Shown here piece by piece: positions 8,415 to 16,240 of a DNA stretch of 64,000 bases. The notes beneath the pieces are model-generated. The model made no database searches and was not told the origin of the DNA. It saw only the letters and a list, made by a program, of their open reading frames with translations. Source of the DNA: Actinomyces sp. Its GTDB lineage: Bacteria; Actinomycetota; Actinomycetes; Actinomycetales; Actinomycetaceae. The first letter of the stretch is position 1; the number at the start of each line of letters is the position of its first letter. A program made the position numbers and the translations under genes. The stretch spans positions 1 to 64,000 of the forward strand of contig NZ_JAUMUL010000006.1 in assembly GCF_030530635.1 (NCBI RefSeq), given 5' to 3'.

Positions 8415-8530
8415 GGATGCCCGTATGAGTATTGCTGTTGCCGTTGTCAGCGCCGTGGGGCGCATGGGGTCCACCGTCTGCCAGACCGTCGAGGACGCCG
8501 ACGGGCTCGCATTTGTCGCCCGTCTCCACG
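8415..8530 (+). repeat. Duplicate of the dapB 5' end (copy A)
   Basis: This segment aligns without gaps to 10395-10510, offset by 1980 bp. Within the 106 coding bases I count about 10 mismatches. It includes the ATG and the first 35 codons or so of dapB plus about 10 bp upstream. Confidence 0.85.
8425..8530 (+). pseudogene. Truncated dapB remnant
   Basis: Starts at ATG 8425 and encodes a peptide matching the DapB N terminus, with the NADPH-binding GAxGRMG motif altered to SAVGRMG. Homology stops after about 35 codons at 8530, where unrelated sequence begins. The -10-like TAGGGT of intact dapB reads TGGGAT here, so it is probably also poorly transcribed. It cannot make a working reductase. 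Confidence 0.75.
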
Positions 8531-8699
8531 CGGCGCCACCCACACTTACCGCTTTACCGAATATGTGCTGGACGACGTGCTCCGGCTCTCCGGCAGGAAT
8601 CGGCTGGCCGGACTGAAGCGGGCCGTCGCCGGGCATGTCCTCCAGCAGGCCGAGCTGGTTTGCGTGGATGGCTCAGCCGTCGATGCCACGAGGAGGTGA
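8531..8699 (+). pseudogene. 3' remnant of an unidentified gene
   Basis: In a reading frame different from the dapB remnant, about 55 codons up to TGA at 8697-8699 look like a genuine protein C terminus (helix-like, with YRFTEYVLDDVLRLSGRN followed by further charged, helical sequence). No start codon or ribosome site serves it, and it begins where dapB homology ends. I infer the tail of a gene that lay upstream of the ABC transporter in the donor DNA. I cannot name the family. Confidence 0.4.
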
Positions 8700-8708
8700 G
8701 GGCGTGCA

Positions 8709-9605
8709 ATGATCTCGCTGAGTGAGGTGAGTAAGGATTACGGCGGTGTACGTGGGCTGTCTTCTGTCTCTTTCGAGGTGCCTGACGGAGTTGTTGCGTG
8801 CTTAGTTGGTGCGAACGGTGCTGGCAAGACGACGGCGCTGAAGGCGATCGGCGGGCTTGTGCGTCCTGATGGAGGCGAGGTCCGGGTTGGCGGCGGCGCA
8901 CCGGGGAGGTCGCCATACCCGCTGGGACGCCTGGGGCTGGTTCTGGGAGCAGACCACTGGGTGGGCTCCCGAACGGGGTTCCAGTGCCTCATGGGTATTG
9001 CCCGCACCAGCGGCATTCCGGAGGTCCGCGTGCGCCGGTGTCTGGAGGAGACAGGCATAGCCGCAGTCGGGGACCGCAAGGTCAGGACTTACTCTCTGGG
9101 GATGCGCCAGCGTCTGTCGTTGGCGGCGGCGATGGTGGGCCAGCCGCAGAACGTGGTCCTGGACGAGCCCTTCAACGGTCTCGACCCCGAGGGAGTTCGG
9201 TGGCTGCGCTCCTTGCTGCGAAGGCTGGCCGATGAGGGCAGGGCTGTACTGGTCTCCTCCCACCTGCTTGGAGAGGTCGAGGACATTGCGGATCGCGTCG
9301 TCGTTCTCAAGGAGGGCAGGGTGCTCGCCCAGGCTCCCGTTGACCAGGTGCGGCGCCCCGGCGGAGTCATCGTTCGCGCCGATGATCCCGCCCAGGCTGT
9401 CGCCCTGGCACGCTCGCGGAACTGGCAGGTGAAGGCCGCGGAACGACCGGGTGAGAGCGAGGGGGCGGTACTCATAGACGCGGGTATCGAGGAGGTGCAG
9501 AGGGCCTTCTTCGATGAGGGGATCTTCTTCACTGAGATGCGCGAAGCGAAACGATCCCTTGAGAGCTGGTTCTTTCACGTGCTGGAAGGAGAGCAGGAAC
9601 CATGA
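8709..9605 (+). CDS. ABC transporter ATP-binding protein
   Basis: Stand-alone ABC ATPase, 298 aa, of the class that pairs with ABC-2-type permeases (multidrug or bacteriocin self-protection exporters). Walker A GANGAGKT is at residues 34-41, the signature SLGMRQ near 129-134, Walker B VVLDEP at 149-154 and the H-loop His at 185. A C-terminal domain of about 90 residues follows. GTGAGGG 8-14 nt upstream of the ATG is the likely ribosome site. The stop overlaps the permease start by 4 nt. GC content and codon use are slightly lower than in the flanking pnp and dap genes, and the gene lies between the truncated and intact dapB copies, so it was probably acquired. Confidence 0.88.
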   Translation: MISLSEVSKDYGGVRGLSSVSFEVPDGVVACLVGANGAGKTTALKAIGGLVRPDGGEVRVGGGAPGRSPYPLGRLGLVLGADHWVGSRTGFQCLMGIARTSGIPEVRVRRCLEETGIAAVGDRKVRTYSLGMRQRLSLAAAMVGQPQNVVLDEPFNGLDPEGVRWLRSLLRRLADEGRAVLVSSHLLGEVEDIADRVVVLKEGRVLAQAPVDQVRRPGGVIVRADDPAQAVALARSRNWQVKAAERPGESEGAVLIDAGIEEVQRAFFDEGIFFTEMREAKRSLESWFFHVLEGEQEP

Positions 9606-10364
9606 CCGGTGATCGCGCTGCTCAGCAGGTGGTGACTTGGCGCCGGGTCCTGGTCAGCGAGTTCGGCAAGGCGGCGAGGGCGCGTTCGGTCCAGGTCCTG
9701 ATCGCCCTCGAGCTCTGTCTTGTCGTCTTCTTCTCCGCCGTGGTCGGAGTCCCTGGGGTTCAGGCCGCGTTACTGCCAGCCGGACTGGCGGGTGTGGTGA
9801 CCGCTGGTGCTGACTACTCTTCCGGTGCCATTATGTCCACAGTGGTGGCGGTAGGTAGGCGTACCAGGCTGTTCTGGGCGCAGCTGGTCAGTGCCGCAGT
9901 GGTTACGGCCCTTCCCGCGCTGGTGCTCATGCTGGGGCTCGTTCTGACGACCAGGCCCTACGTGGACTACCGCGGTGTTCCGTTCGACCTGGCTGCTTCT
10001 CTGGAGACCGTCATTCGTGCGGCGCTGGTGCTGGCCTTAGTCGCGGCTGCAGGTGCCCTGGTGGCGATGGGGACGCGCTCGGTAGCGACCGCTGTTATGA
10101 CTCTGGCACTGGGTGTGGGGGCGGCCCAGATGCTGGCCATGCTGGTTCCGGCCCTGCTAACGCTGGGTTCCTGGACGGTGCAGCTTCCCGACTGGGTGCA
10201 CGTGGTAAATGCCCAACGCGGTCATTGCCAGGCTGCAGGGTGTAGCCGCGTTGCCTGCCTCATCGTGGCTGGAGCAGCCAGTGGCCACGGTGCTGCTGGC
10301 CGTGGCCTGGTGTCTGCCCCTATTCCTGTGGGGACACCGCAGACTGACCAGAGGCGACTTCTAG
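9602..10364 (+). pseudogene. ABC-2-type permease with frameshift near the C terminus
   Basis: Membrane partner of the preceding ATPase, starting at ATG 9602 inside its stop codon. Hydrophobic helices occupy residues about 33-75, 95-118, 140-165 and 170-198. Near 10195-10212 the good frame shifts by +1. The original frame continues as Cys/Arg/Gln-rich sequence and runs to 10408, across the dapB start. The shifted frame gives NAVIARLQG, then a normal final helix (ATVLLAVAWCLPLFLWG) and the charged end RRLTRGDF, stopping at 10364. A one-base insertion or two-base loss explains this. Either the exporter is inactive or altered, or the base call is wrong. Confidence 0.7.
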
Positions 10365-10392
10365 ATGTGGCCGCCTCGTGGCGACAGGCTGC

Positions 10393-10398
10393 TAGGGT
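10393..10398 (+). promoter_or_regulatory. -10-like box for leaderless dapB
   Basis: TAGGGT ends 6 nt before the dapB ATG and no ribosome site precedes the ATG. This spacing would place the transcription start at or next to the start codon. Confidence 0.45.
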
Positions 10399-10510
10399 GC
10401 CCGCATGAGTATTGCTGTTGCCGTTGTCGGTGCCGCGGGGCGCATGGGGTCCACCGTCTGCCAGGCCGTCGAGGACGCCGATGGGCTCGCGCTCGTCGCC
10501 CGCCTCGACG
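10395..10510 (+). repeat. dapB 5' end (copy B, in the intact gene)
   Basis: Partner of 8415-8530. The two direct copies bracket the gene remnant and the ABC module. Confidence 0.85.
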
Positions 10511-11157
10511 TCGGCGATGAGCTCACCGCCGCGAACCTGGCCGGCGCCCAGGTGGCCGTCGACTTCACCCACCCCTCGGTCACCGAGGACAACGTTCACG
10601 CCCTGATCGACGCCGGAGTTGACGTGGTGGTCGGCACCACTGGCTGGACGGATGAGGCCTATGAGCGTGTGCGCGAGCACCTGGCCCGGCCCGAGGCGGC
10701 CGGCCGCAGCGTCATCATCGCCCCGAACTTCGCCCTGTCCGCGGTGCTGACCATGTCCTTCGCCGCGAAGGCCGCCCGCTACTTCGAGTCCGCCGAGGTC
10801 ATCGAGCTGCACCACCCCAACAAGGTTGACGCCCCCTCCGGCACCGCCATCGCCACCGCCCGCGGCATTGCCGCCGCCCGCGCCGAGGCCGGGCTGGGTC
10901 CGGCGCCCGACGCCACCGAGACCGACCCGGACGGCGCCCGCGGCGCCGTGGTCGACGGCGTGCACGTGCACGCCGTGCGTTTACGCGGACTCACCGCCCA
11001 CGAGGAGGTCGTGCTCGGCAACCCAGGCGAGCAGCTGACCATCCGCACCGACTCCTTCGACCGCGCCAGCTTCATGCCGGGCGTGGTGCTGGCCGTGCGC
11101 GAGGTCGGCGGGCGTGAGGGCCTGACCATCGGTCTGGATCAGCTGCTCGACCTCTGA
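10405..11157 (+). CDS. dapB: 4-hydroxy-tetrahydrodipicolinate reductase
   Basis: Second enzyme of the lysine/diaminopimelate branch. It reduces the DapA product with NAD(P)H in the cytoplasm. 250 aa, full length. The N-terminal Rossmann motif GAAGRMG is at residues 9-15. The substrate-binding and catalytic segment ELHHPNKVDAPSGTA starts near 134 with the His pair at 136-137 and Lys at 140. GTTGWTDE near 77-84 contacts the nicotinamide. A diverging acetyltransferase gene separates it from dapA, the enzyme before it in the pathway. Confidence 0.95.
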   Translation: MSIAVAVVGAAGRMGSTVCQAVEDADGLALVARLDVGDELTAANLAGAQVAVDFTHPSVTEDNVHALIDAGVDVVVGTTGWTDEAYERVREHLARPEAAGRSVIIAPNFALSAVLTMSFAAKAARYFESAEVIELHHPNKVDAPSGTAIATARGIAAARAEAGLGPAPDATETDPDGARGAVVDGVHVHAVRLRGLTAHEEVVLGNPGEQLTIRTDSFDRASFMPGVVLAVREVGGREGLTIGLDQLLDL

Positions 11158-11245
11158 CGCCGGCACGTCCGGCTCCGGGTTCGCTGGTTACGTGGCATGC
11201 GGCAGCCGGTGCCGGGCGTGAAGACGTTCGGACGGCCGCAGGTGC

Positions 11246-11887
11246 TTACAGGACGGCGGCCCAGCAGTCCTCGATGACGCCCTGCCCGACGGGCAGCTCC
11301 CGGAACGAGCCCGTGCGGGTCAGCCCGGCGCCGTGCAGGAACCCGGCCAAGGACTCGTCCCCGCGCACCGCCCACGCCAGCAGTACGCCGGCCCCTTGGG
11401 CGCGCGCCTGATCCGTGGCCGCGGCCAGCAGCCGGGAGCCGTGCCCGCGGCGCTGCTGGCCCGGGGCGACACCGAGGGCCGTGATCTCCAGGCCGCGCTC
11501 GGCCGCGTTCACGTCGGCGTCGTCGGCCTCCCCGGCGGCATCCGTGCCCTCGGGGGAGGGAGCGACGCCGACTAGCCCCACCACTTCTCCACCCTCACCG
11601 ACGGCCACAAGTACGCGGTGGGCCGGAGACGGCGGGCTCAGCACCGCCTGCTCCCAACCGGCAGCGATCACCGGCGGCGCCACCATCGCCTCCACGCCCG
11701 CCGGCAGCGGCGCATCGTGGGCGGCCGTGTATGCGGCTCGGAGCGAAGCCAGCATGGTGGCGGCATGCACTTGCCCGATCGCCTCCAGGTCCGAGGCGGT
11801 GGCCTCGCGCACGAAGCCGGCGGCGGTGGGGGAGGAGGAAACAGATGGTGCGCCGAGCGTGTCGTCGGGGAGGCTGACATCAGTCAT
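11246..11887 (-). CDS. GNAT-family N-acetyltransferase
   Basis: Acetyl-CoA-dependent acyltransferase of unknown substrate, 213 aa. The acetyl-CoA-binding core reads ITALGVAPGQQRRGHGSRLL at about residues 130-150 (the Q/RxxGxG/A loop), preceded by VLVAVGEGGEVVGLVGV (strand 4 region). There is no ribosome site, but TAGGCT (minus strand 11900-11895) ends 7 nt before the ATG, suggesting leaderless expression. It is divergent from dapA and sits between dapB and dapA. Confidence 0.8.
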   Translation of the reverse strand: MTDVSLPDDTLGAPSVSSSPTAAGFVREATASDLEAIGQVHAATMLASLRAAYTAAHDAPLPAGVEAMVAPPVIAAGWEQAVLSPPSPAHRVLVAVGEGGEVVGLVGVAPSPEGTDAAGEADDADVNAAERGLEITALGVAPGQQRRGHGSRLLAAATDQARAQGAGVLLAWAVRGDESLAGFLHGAGLTRTGSFRELPVGQGVIEDCWAAVL

Positions 11888-12031
11888 GTGCCCGAGCCTA
11901 TGCGCCGATGCGGGGCGAAGCCGCCTCCGCCCCGTGCGCTCGCCCGCTGCGGCCGTAGACGCCCCGGCTCCGGCTGCTCACTTTGCGACCGCCCCCGCCG
12001 CCGGGGCGGCAATACCGTTACGCTGTTCACT

Positions 12032-12928
12032 ATGAGCACTCTCCCCAGCCGCTCCTTCGGCTCCGTCGGCGTAGCCATGGTCACCCCCTTCACCCCGGAG
12101 GGGGAGATCGATGTTGAAGCCGCCCAGAGCCTGGCCGTCTCCCTGGTCGATGACGGTGCCGACATGATCCTGCTGGCAGGCACCACGGGTGAGGCCCCCA
12201 CCACCCACCTGCCGGAGAAGCAGACCCTGCTGCGGGAGGTGAAGGACGCGCTCGCCGGCCGGGCCATGCTCATTGCCGGCGCCGGATCCAATGACACCGC
12301 CCATGCGGTGCGCATCGGAGTGGGCTCCCAGGAGGCCGGCGCGCAGGGGCTGCTCATCAACGCCCCCTACTACAATCGCCCCAGCCAGGAGGGCGTCTAC
12401 CAGCACATCATGGCGGTGGTTGAGGCCACCGACCTGCCGGTCATGGTCTACGACATTCCCGGCCGCACCGGCGTGAAGATCACCGACGATACCCTCGCCC
12501 GCCTGGCCGAGCATGAGCGGGTGCTCGCGGTCAAGGACGCCACCGGCGACGTCGAGCAGGGCTTCGAGCGCATGGAGGCCACCGGCCTGGAGTACTACTC
12601 CGGCGATGACGGGCTGAACTTCGCCTGGCTCACCCATGGCGCCAGCGGCGTCGTCTCCGTGGTCGCCCACGCCGACGCCCACTCCTGGCGGGAGATGATC
12701 CGCGAGGTCGACGCCGGTGACCTGCCCGGCGCCCGCGCCGTCGCCCAGCGCATGCGCCCGTTGGTGCGCGCCATCATGGGCGGTGGCCAGGGTGCGGTGA
12801 TGGCCAAGGAGGCACTCGCGTTGCAGGGGCGCCTGCCCAGTGCCACCGTGCGCCTGCCCCTGGTACGTGCCACCGCCGCCGAGGTCGCTGCTCTGCGCGA
12901 TAGCCTCGAGGCCGCCGGGCTGCTGTGA
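12032..12928 (+). CDS. dapA: 4-hydroxy-tetrahydrodipicolinate synthase
   Basis: Condenses pyruvate with aspartate semialdehyde, the first committed step to lysine and diaminopimelate. 298 aa, TIM barrel. The Schiff-base Lys is K168 (VLAVKDATG), the catalytic Tyr is Y140 (VMVYDIPGRTG), and the GTTGE loop holding the Thr pair is at 50-54. The ATG at 12032 is chosen from homology and from TACGCT (12019-12024) ending 7 nt upstream, a leaderless arrangement; the longer upstream frame is Arg/His-rich noise. Hairpins follow the stop at 12934-12983. Confidence 0.95.
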   Translation: MSTLPSRSFGSVGVAMVTPFTPEGEIDVEAAQSLAVSLVDDGADMILLAGTTGEAPTTHLPEKQTLLREVKDALAGRAMLIAGAGSNDTAHAVRIGVGSQEAGAQGLLINAPYYNRPSQEGVYQHIMAVVEATDLPVMVYDIPGRTGVKITDDTLARLAEHERVLAVKDATGDVEQGFERMEATGLEYYSGDDGLNFAWLTHGASGVVSVVAHADAHSWREMIREVDAGDLPGARAVAQRMRPLVRAIMGGGQGAVMAKEALALQGRLPSATVRLPLVRATAAEVAALRDSLEAAGLL

Positions 12929-12933
12929 GCCCG

Positions 12934-12983
12934 GGCGCCTCCGGTCCCCACTGGCCCTGGGCAGCCTGCCCCACTCAGGCGCC
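12934..12983 (+). terminator. Hairpins after dapA
   Basis: GGCGCCT (12934-12940) pairs with AGGCGCC (12977-12983). Inside lies GGGCA (12959-12963)/TGCCC (12967-12971). No T-tract. The first arm starts 6 nt after the stop codon. Confidence 0.5.
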
Positions 12984-13170
12984 GTCGCGAACTTCAAGAG
13001 AACGAACTCCTCCTTAGGGAGGGCACTCGCATCATCCTAAGGGACGATGCGGCAACCTATGTGTGAAGTGAATAATGTCACCATGAGTTGCGGGTCTAAC
13101 CTAGGTAATCATCCTCGTTCGTCACTGCGCTCCTATGTGTCTCTGATTGTCTGATCCGCTGAGTCAAGTT

Positions 13171-13989
13171 ATGTCTTCCGTGTCTCGTGATTCTTCTAGG
13201 CTGTCGGGTGAGCATCTGCGGCTGCTTTCTGAGGCACTCACGGTTGAGGGCGTGAAATACCGCTATACGCCGTCCGGGCCGTGGGTGCTTGGCGGTGTGG
13301 ACCTGAGTGTGCGGGCAGGTGAGCGGGTGGCGGTAATGGGACCGTCGGGTTCGGGAAAGTCGACGTTGCTATTGTGCGCCGCGGGTCTACTGCGGGCAGG
13401 AATGGGACGGGTTTCCTTGGATGGGGTGGACATTATGGCCGCCTCAGAGAAGGAGTTGACGGCGTTGCGGCGCGATCGGCTGGCGTTCGTGTTCCAGGAT
13501 TTGAATCTGGTGGAGTCGTTGACGGCGGCACAGAACGTTGCGCTGCCAGGACTCCTGGGTGGACGCCCCCGTAATGACGGGGAAGTGGCGAAGGCATTGG
13601 AGAGCGTGGGGCTGACCGGCCTGGAGGGACGGCTGCCGGGACGACTATCCGGGGGACAACGTCAACGGGTGGCGGTTGCTAGAGCATTGGCCTCGCACCC
13701 GGCGATGGTATTCGCGGATGAGCCCACTGGCGCCTTGGATGTGCGTGCAGGTCGGGCAGTCCTCGAACAGTTGGATCTGCTGGCAGGAGCAGGCGCCGGC
13801 CTTTTGGTGGTCACGCATGATCCGCGAGTGGCGGCTTGGGCCGACCGGGTCGTCTGGCTTGTTGACGGGCAAGTCAGCGGTCAAGTCACCGGGGCCGACG
13901 CCAGTCAGATTGCCCAACGACTGGCGATCCTCCAAAACGAAGCCGAGCAGAACGGTACAGCGAGCTACGCCGATCAGGTCCGGCCATGA
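13171..13989 (+). CDS. ABC transporter ATP-binding protein, MacB/LolD type
   Basis: ATPase partner of the FtsX-like permease that follows, 272 aa. It has Walker A GPSGSGKST, the Q-loop FVFQDLNLVESLTA typical of the MacB/LolD class, the signature LSGGQRQRVAVARAL, Walker B MVFADEPTGALD and the H-loop VTHD. The start is uncertain: TTG at 13147 is in frame, but the ATG at 13171 is preferred; neither has a strong ribosome site. Its last codons overlap the permease ATG by 4 nt. Such pairs export or extract peptides, lipids or antibiotics from the membrane. This two-gene unit is slightly lower in GC than its neighbours. Confidence 0.88.
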   Translation: MSSVSRDSSRLSGEHLRLLSEALTVEGVKYRYTPSGPWVLGGVDLSVRAGERVAVMGPSGSGKSTLLLCAAGLLRAGMGRVSLDGVDIMAASEKELTALRRDRLAFVFQDLNLVESLTAAQNVALPGLLGGRPRNDGEVAKALESVGLTGLEGRLPGRLSGGQRQRVAVARALASHPAMVFADEPTGALDVRAGRAVLEQLDLLAGAGAGLLVVTHDPRVAAWADRVVWLVDGQVSGQVTGADASQIAQRLAILQNEAEQNGTASYADQVRP

Positions 13990-16199
13990 ACCGTGCAGAT
14001 AGGAACCATCAGCCGCAGAAGAACTCCGAAAGGGACGACGCTGCGAGATCTTCCTCAAATCGCTGGGGAACCCGGCGGAATTCAACGCAGCAAAGGACCT
14101 TTGGCCGTCAAGCTGGCGTGCGCACATGGGTTGGTCGCTCAAGGAACCGGTGGGTTGTCGCGTTCGCGATGCTGCGAGAACACCGGGCCTCCTACATGGG
14201 TGTAGGCGCGGTCGTGTTGGTCACCTCGGTGCTGGTCGGTTCGGAGGCGCTGTTGTTCCAGGCTTCGCGCCTGTCAGCGGTCGAAGTGTCGGCCATGAGT
14301 CCGCCGCAGGCGGTGTTCTTCCTGGGGCGGATCTATTCCGGCCACTTGACGGCAATAGGACAGCTGGCCATCGTAGGGATGGCTGGAGTGATACTCGTGG
14401 CTCAGGCGATGAGCGTTGCCGTGCAGGGGCGCCGACGTGAATTGGCGCTGCTTCGTCTGGCCGGTGCGACTTCATGGCGAATACGTCGCATGATCGCCCG
14501 GGAGGCCTTCCTTTTGGGACTGGGCTGCTCAAGCCTCGGTGCCCTGGTCTCCATCCTCGGATTGCGGGCATTGGCTCGTCTGCTCGCCTCGCAGGACAAC
14601 TGGGCCGAAGACTACATTCCGAGGATCACGGCGTCCGGCCTGCTGCTCACTGTGGCGGTGATGACGGTGGTGACAACCGCCGGTGCCCTGATTGGGGCGC
14701 GAGGCGCGGCGCGAACCCCTGCGCTAGAGGCAGCACGCGAGTCGTCGACGGTCATGCGGGGAGTGGGGCGCGTCCGTTGGGCCGCGACCGCCATCTGTGC
14801 CGCGCTGGTGGTTTGGATTTGGGTAGCTGGCCCCGCGCACTTGCCCTGGGATGCCGACGATGGCGTTGCCCTATGGATCGGTGCCGCCGTCGCCGTGGGG
14901 CTGTGTGCACTCGCGCCCGCCCTGGTGGACATCGCGGTGCGGGTTTTCTGTCTACCGCTGCAGGCACTAGATCCGGGTGCGAGCCTGACCGCATGGGCAC
15001 ACACGCGTATGTCCGCTCGCCGGGCTGCGGCGGTCGTCGTACCCGTGGTTGCCGTGGTGACCCTAGCGACTGTTCCCGTGATGGCTTCTAGCCTCGGCTC
15101 CGGTCGGGATTACCAGGACGATTACGCTTTGCCCGGCCAAGTTGACGTCACCCTCCACCAGGAATCAGAGCAACTCGACCCCGAGCTTGAGACCGCCTGG
15201 GAGAACACTGTTGCGTCGCGTGAGGCGGCAACTGCTGTGCGCGCCAAGACTAGCGCGCGCTCTTGGATGGTGGCACCTGCTGAACAAACACCCGCCCAGA
15301 TCATTGAACGGGCGCGCAGAGAATCGTTTCCTATGGGAACACTGTCCACTTACCAGGTCACCGTGACCACCGCGAGCGACCCGGGCGCATTGATTACTGC
15401 CGCGGGCCTCCACCTGGTGGAGGGTAATGCGGAAGATGTCCACGGCACGGACGTCGCGGTGCGTGCGGACCGGATCCGCGAGGACGGAAGTTCCTACCAG
15501 TTGGGTGATTCGCTTACTCTGCTCGGTAACAACGGCGACGAGACGAGACTGCGGGTGGTGGCTCGGTTCGATAATTCCGGCTATCCACTGATTACTTCCT
15601 TGGTTGCGGATGAGAACGTGTTGTCCGCAGCGACCGGGGATCCGGTCACTGAGGACTGGTTCTTAACCGCTTTTTCCGGCGGACAAGATGAACTACTTCA
15701 GACCCTGAGCCGGACCGCACCCGCAACCGCTACTGTAACGACTGGTCAAGGATGGACCGACAACATCGTTGCTGCGGAGACCAAACGTGGCGCATCCAAT
15801 GACGCGACCATGACGGGCGGAATTTGTCTCTTAGCGACCGGGGTCATGGTGCAACAGGTTTTTGCCCTGATCCGCTCTCGGTGCCGCGAGAGCCGGCTTC
15901 TGCATCGTACCGGCGCCTCCCGTTCCACCGTGCTGCGCAGCGCACTCGCACAGACCGCAGGCCTGCAACTGCTCGGTCTCGCAATAGCTGGCGTTTCCAT
16001 CGCCGTGACATGGGTCTGGCTCGCTCAGGCACTGGTTCCCTACTACAGCGACTTGACGGTGCCACCCGCCGTACCGTGGGCGTTCTTGATTGCCAGTTCC
16101 ATTGCCGCTCTCTTAGTGCCTCAGTTGACCGCTTTGGTAACCACATTGCGGTCCACGCGCTCTGCAGTCCCGGCCAGCGAAAGGGGCGCAAGAACGTAG
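13986..16199 (+). CDS. FtsX-like ABC transporter permease
   Basis: MacB/FtsX-family membrane protein, 737 aa, translationally coupled to its ATPase by an ATGA overlap. After a polar N-terminal tail of about 55 residues comes a helix (MGVGAVVLVTSVLVGSEALLF), and then the FtsX core with VQGRRRELALLRLAGAT, the usual Gly-Ala-Thr loop facing the ATPase. Further helices follow around 200-240 and 265-315. An extracellular domain spans roughly 375-610, and a second FtsX set sits near 620-725 with SRCRESRLLHRTGASRSTVL. The two FtsX halves in one chain indicate a full-size permease working with an ATPase dimer. Confidence 0.85.
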   Translation: MNRADRNHQPQKNSERDDAARSSSNRWGTRRNSTQQRTFGRQAGVRTWVGRSRNRWVVAFAMLREHRASYMGVGAVVLVTSVLVGSEALLFQASRLSAVEVSAMSPPQAVFFLGRIYSGHLTAIGQLAIVGMAGVILVAQAMSVAVQGRRRELALLRLAGATSWRIRRMIAREAFLLGLGCSSLGALVSILGLRALARLLASQDNWAEDYIPRITASGLLLTVAVMTVVTTAGALIGARGAARTPALEAARESSTVMRGVGRVRWAATAICAALVVWIWVAGPAHLPWDADDGVALWIGAAVAVGLCALAPALVDIAVRVFCLPLQALDPGASLTAWAHTRMSARRAAAVVVPVVAVVTLATVPVMASSLGSGRDYQDDYALPGQVDVTLHQESEQLDPELETAWENTVASREAATAVRAKTSARSWMVAPAEQTPAQIIERARRESFPMGTLSTYQVTVTTASDPGALITAAGLHLVEGNAEDVHGTDVAVRADRIREDGSSYQLGDSLTLLGNNGDETRLRVVARFDNSGYPLITSLVADENVLSAATGDPVTEDWFLTAFSGGQDELLQTLSRTAPATATVTTGQGWTDNIVAAETKRGASNDATMTGGICLLATGVMVQQVFALIRSRCRESRLLHRTGASRSTVLRSALAQTAGLQLLGLAIAGVSIAVTWVWLAQALVPYYSDLTVPPAVPWAFLIASSIAALLVPQLTALVTTLRSTRSAVPASERGART

Positions 16200-16240
16200 C
16201 GAATAATCACGGCGATGGGAGCCCGATCCGGTATGGGTCT

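Noticed and set aside
8415..10510. Composite transposon bounded by direct repeats
   Set aside because: The repeats are the dapB 5' end itself; no transposase, terminal inverted repeats or short target duplication is visible.
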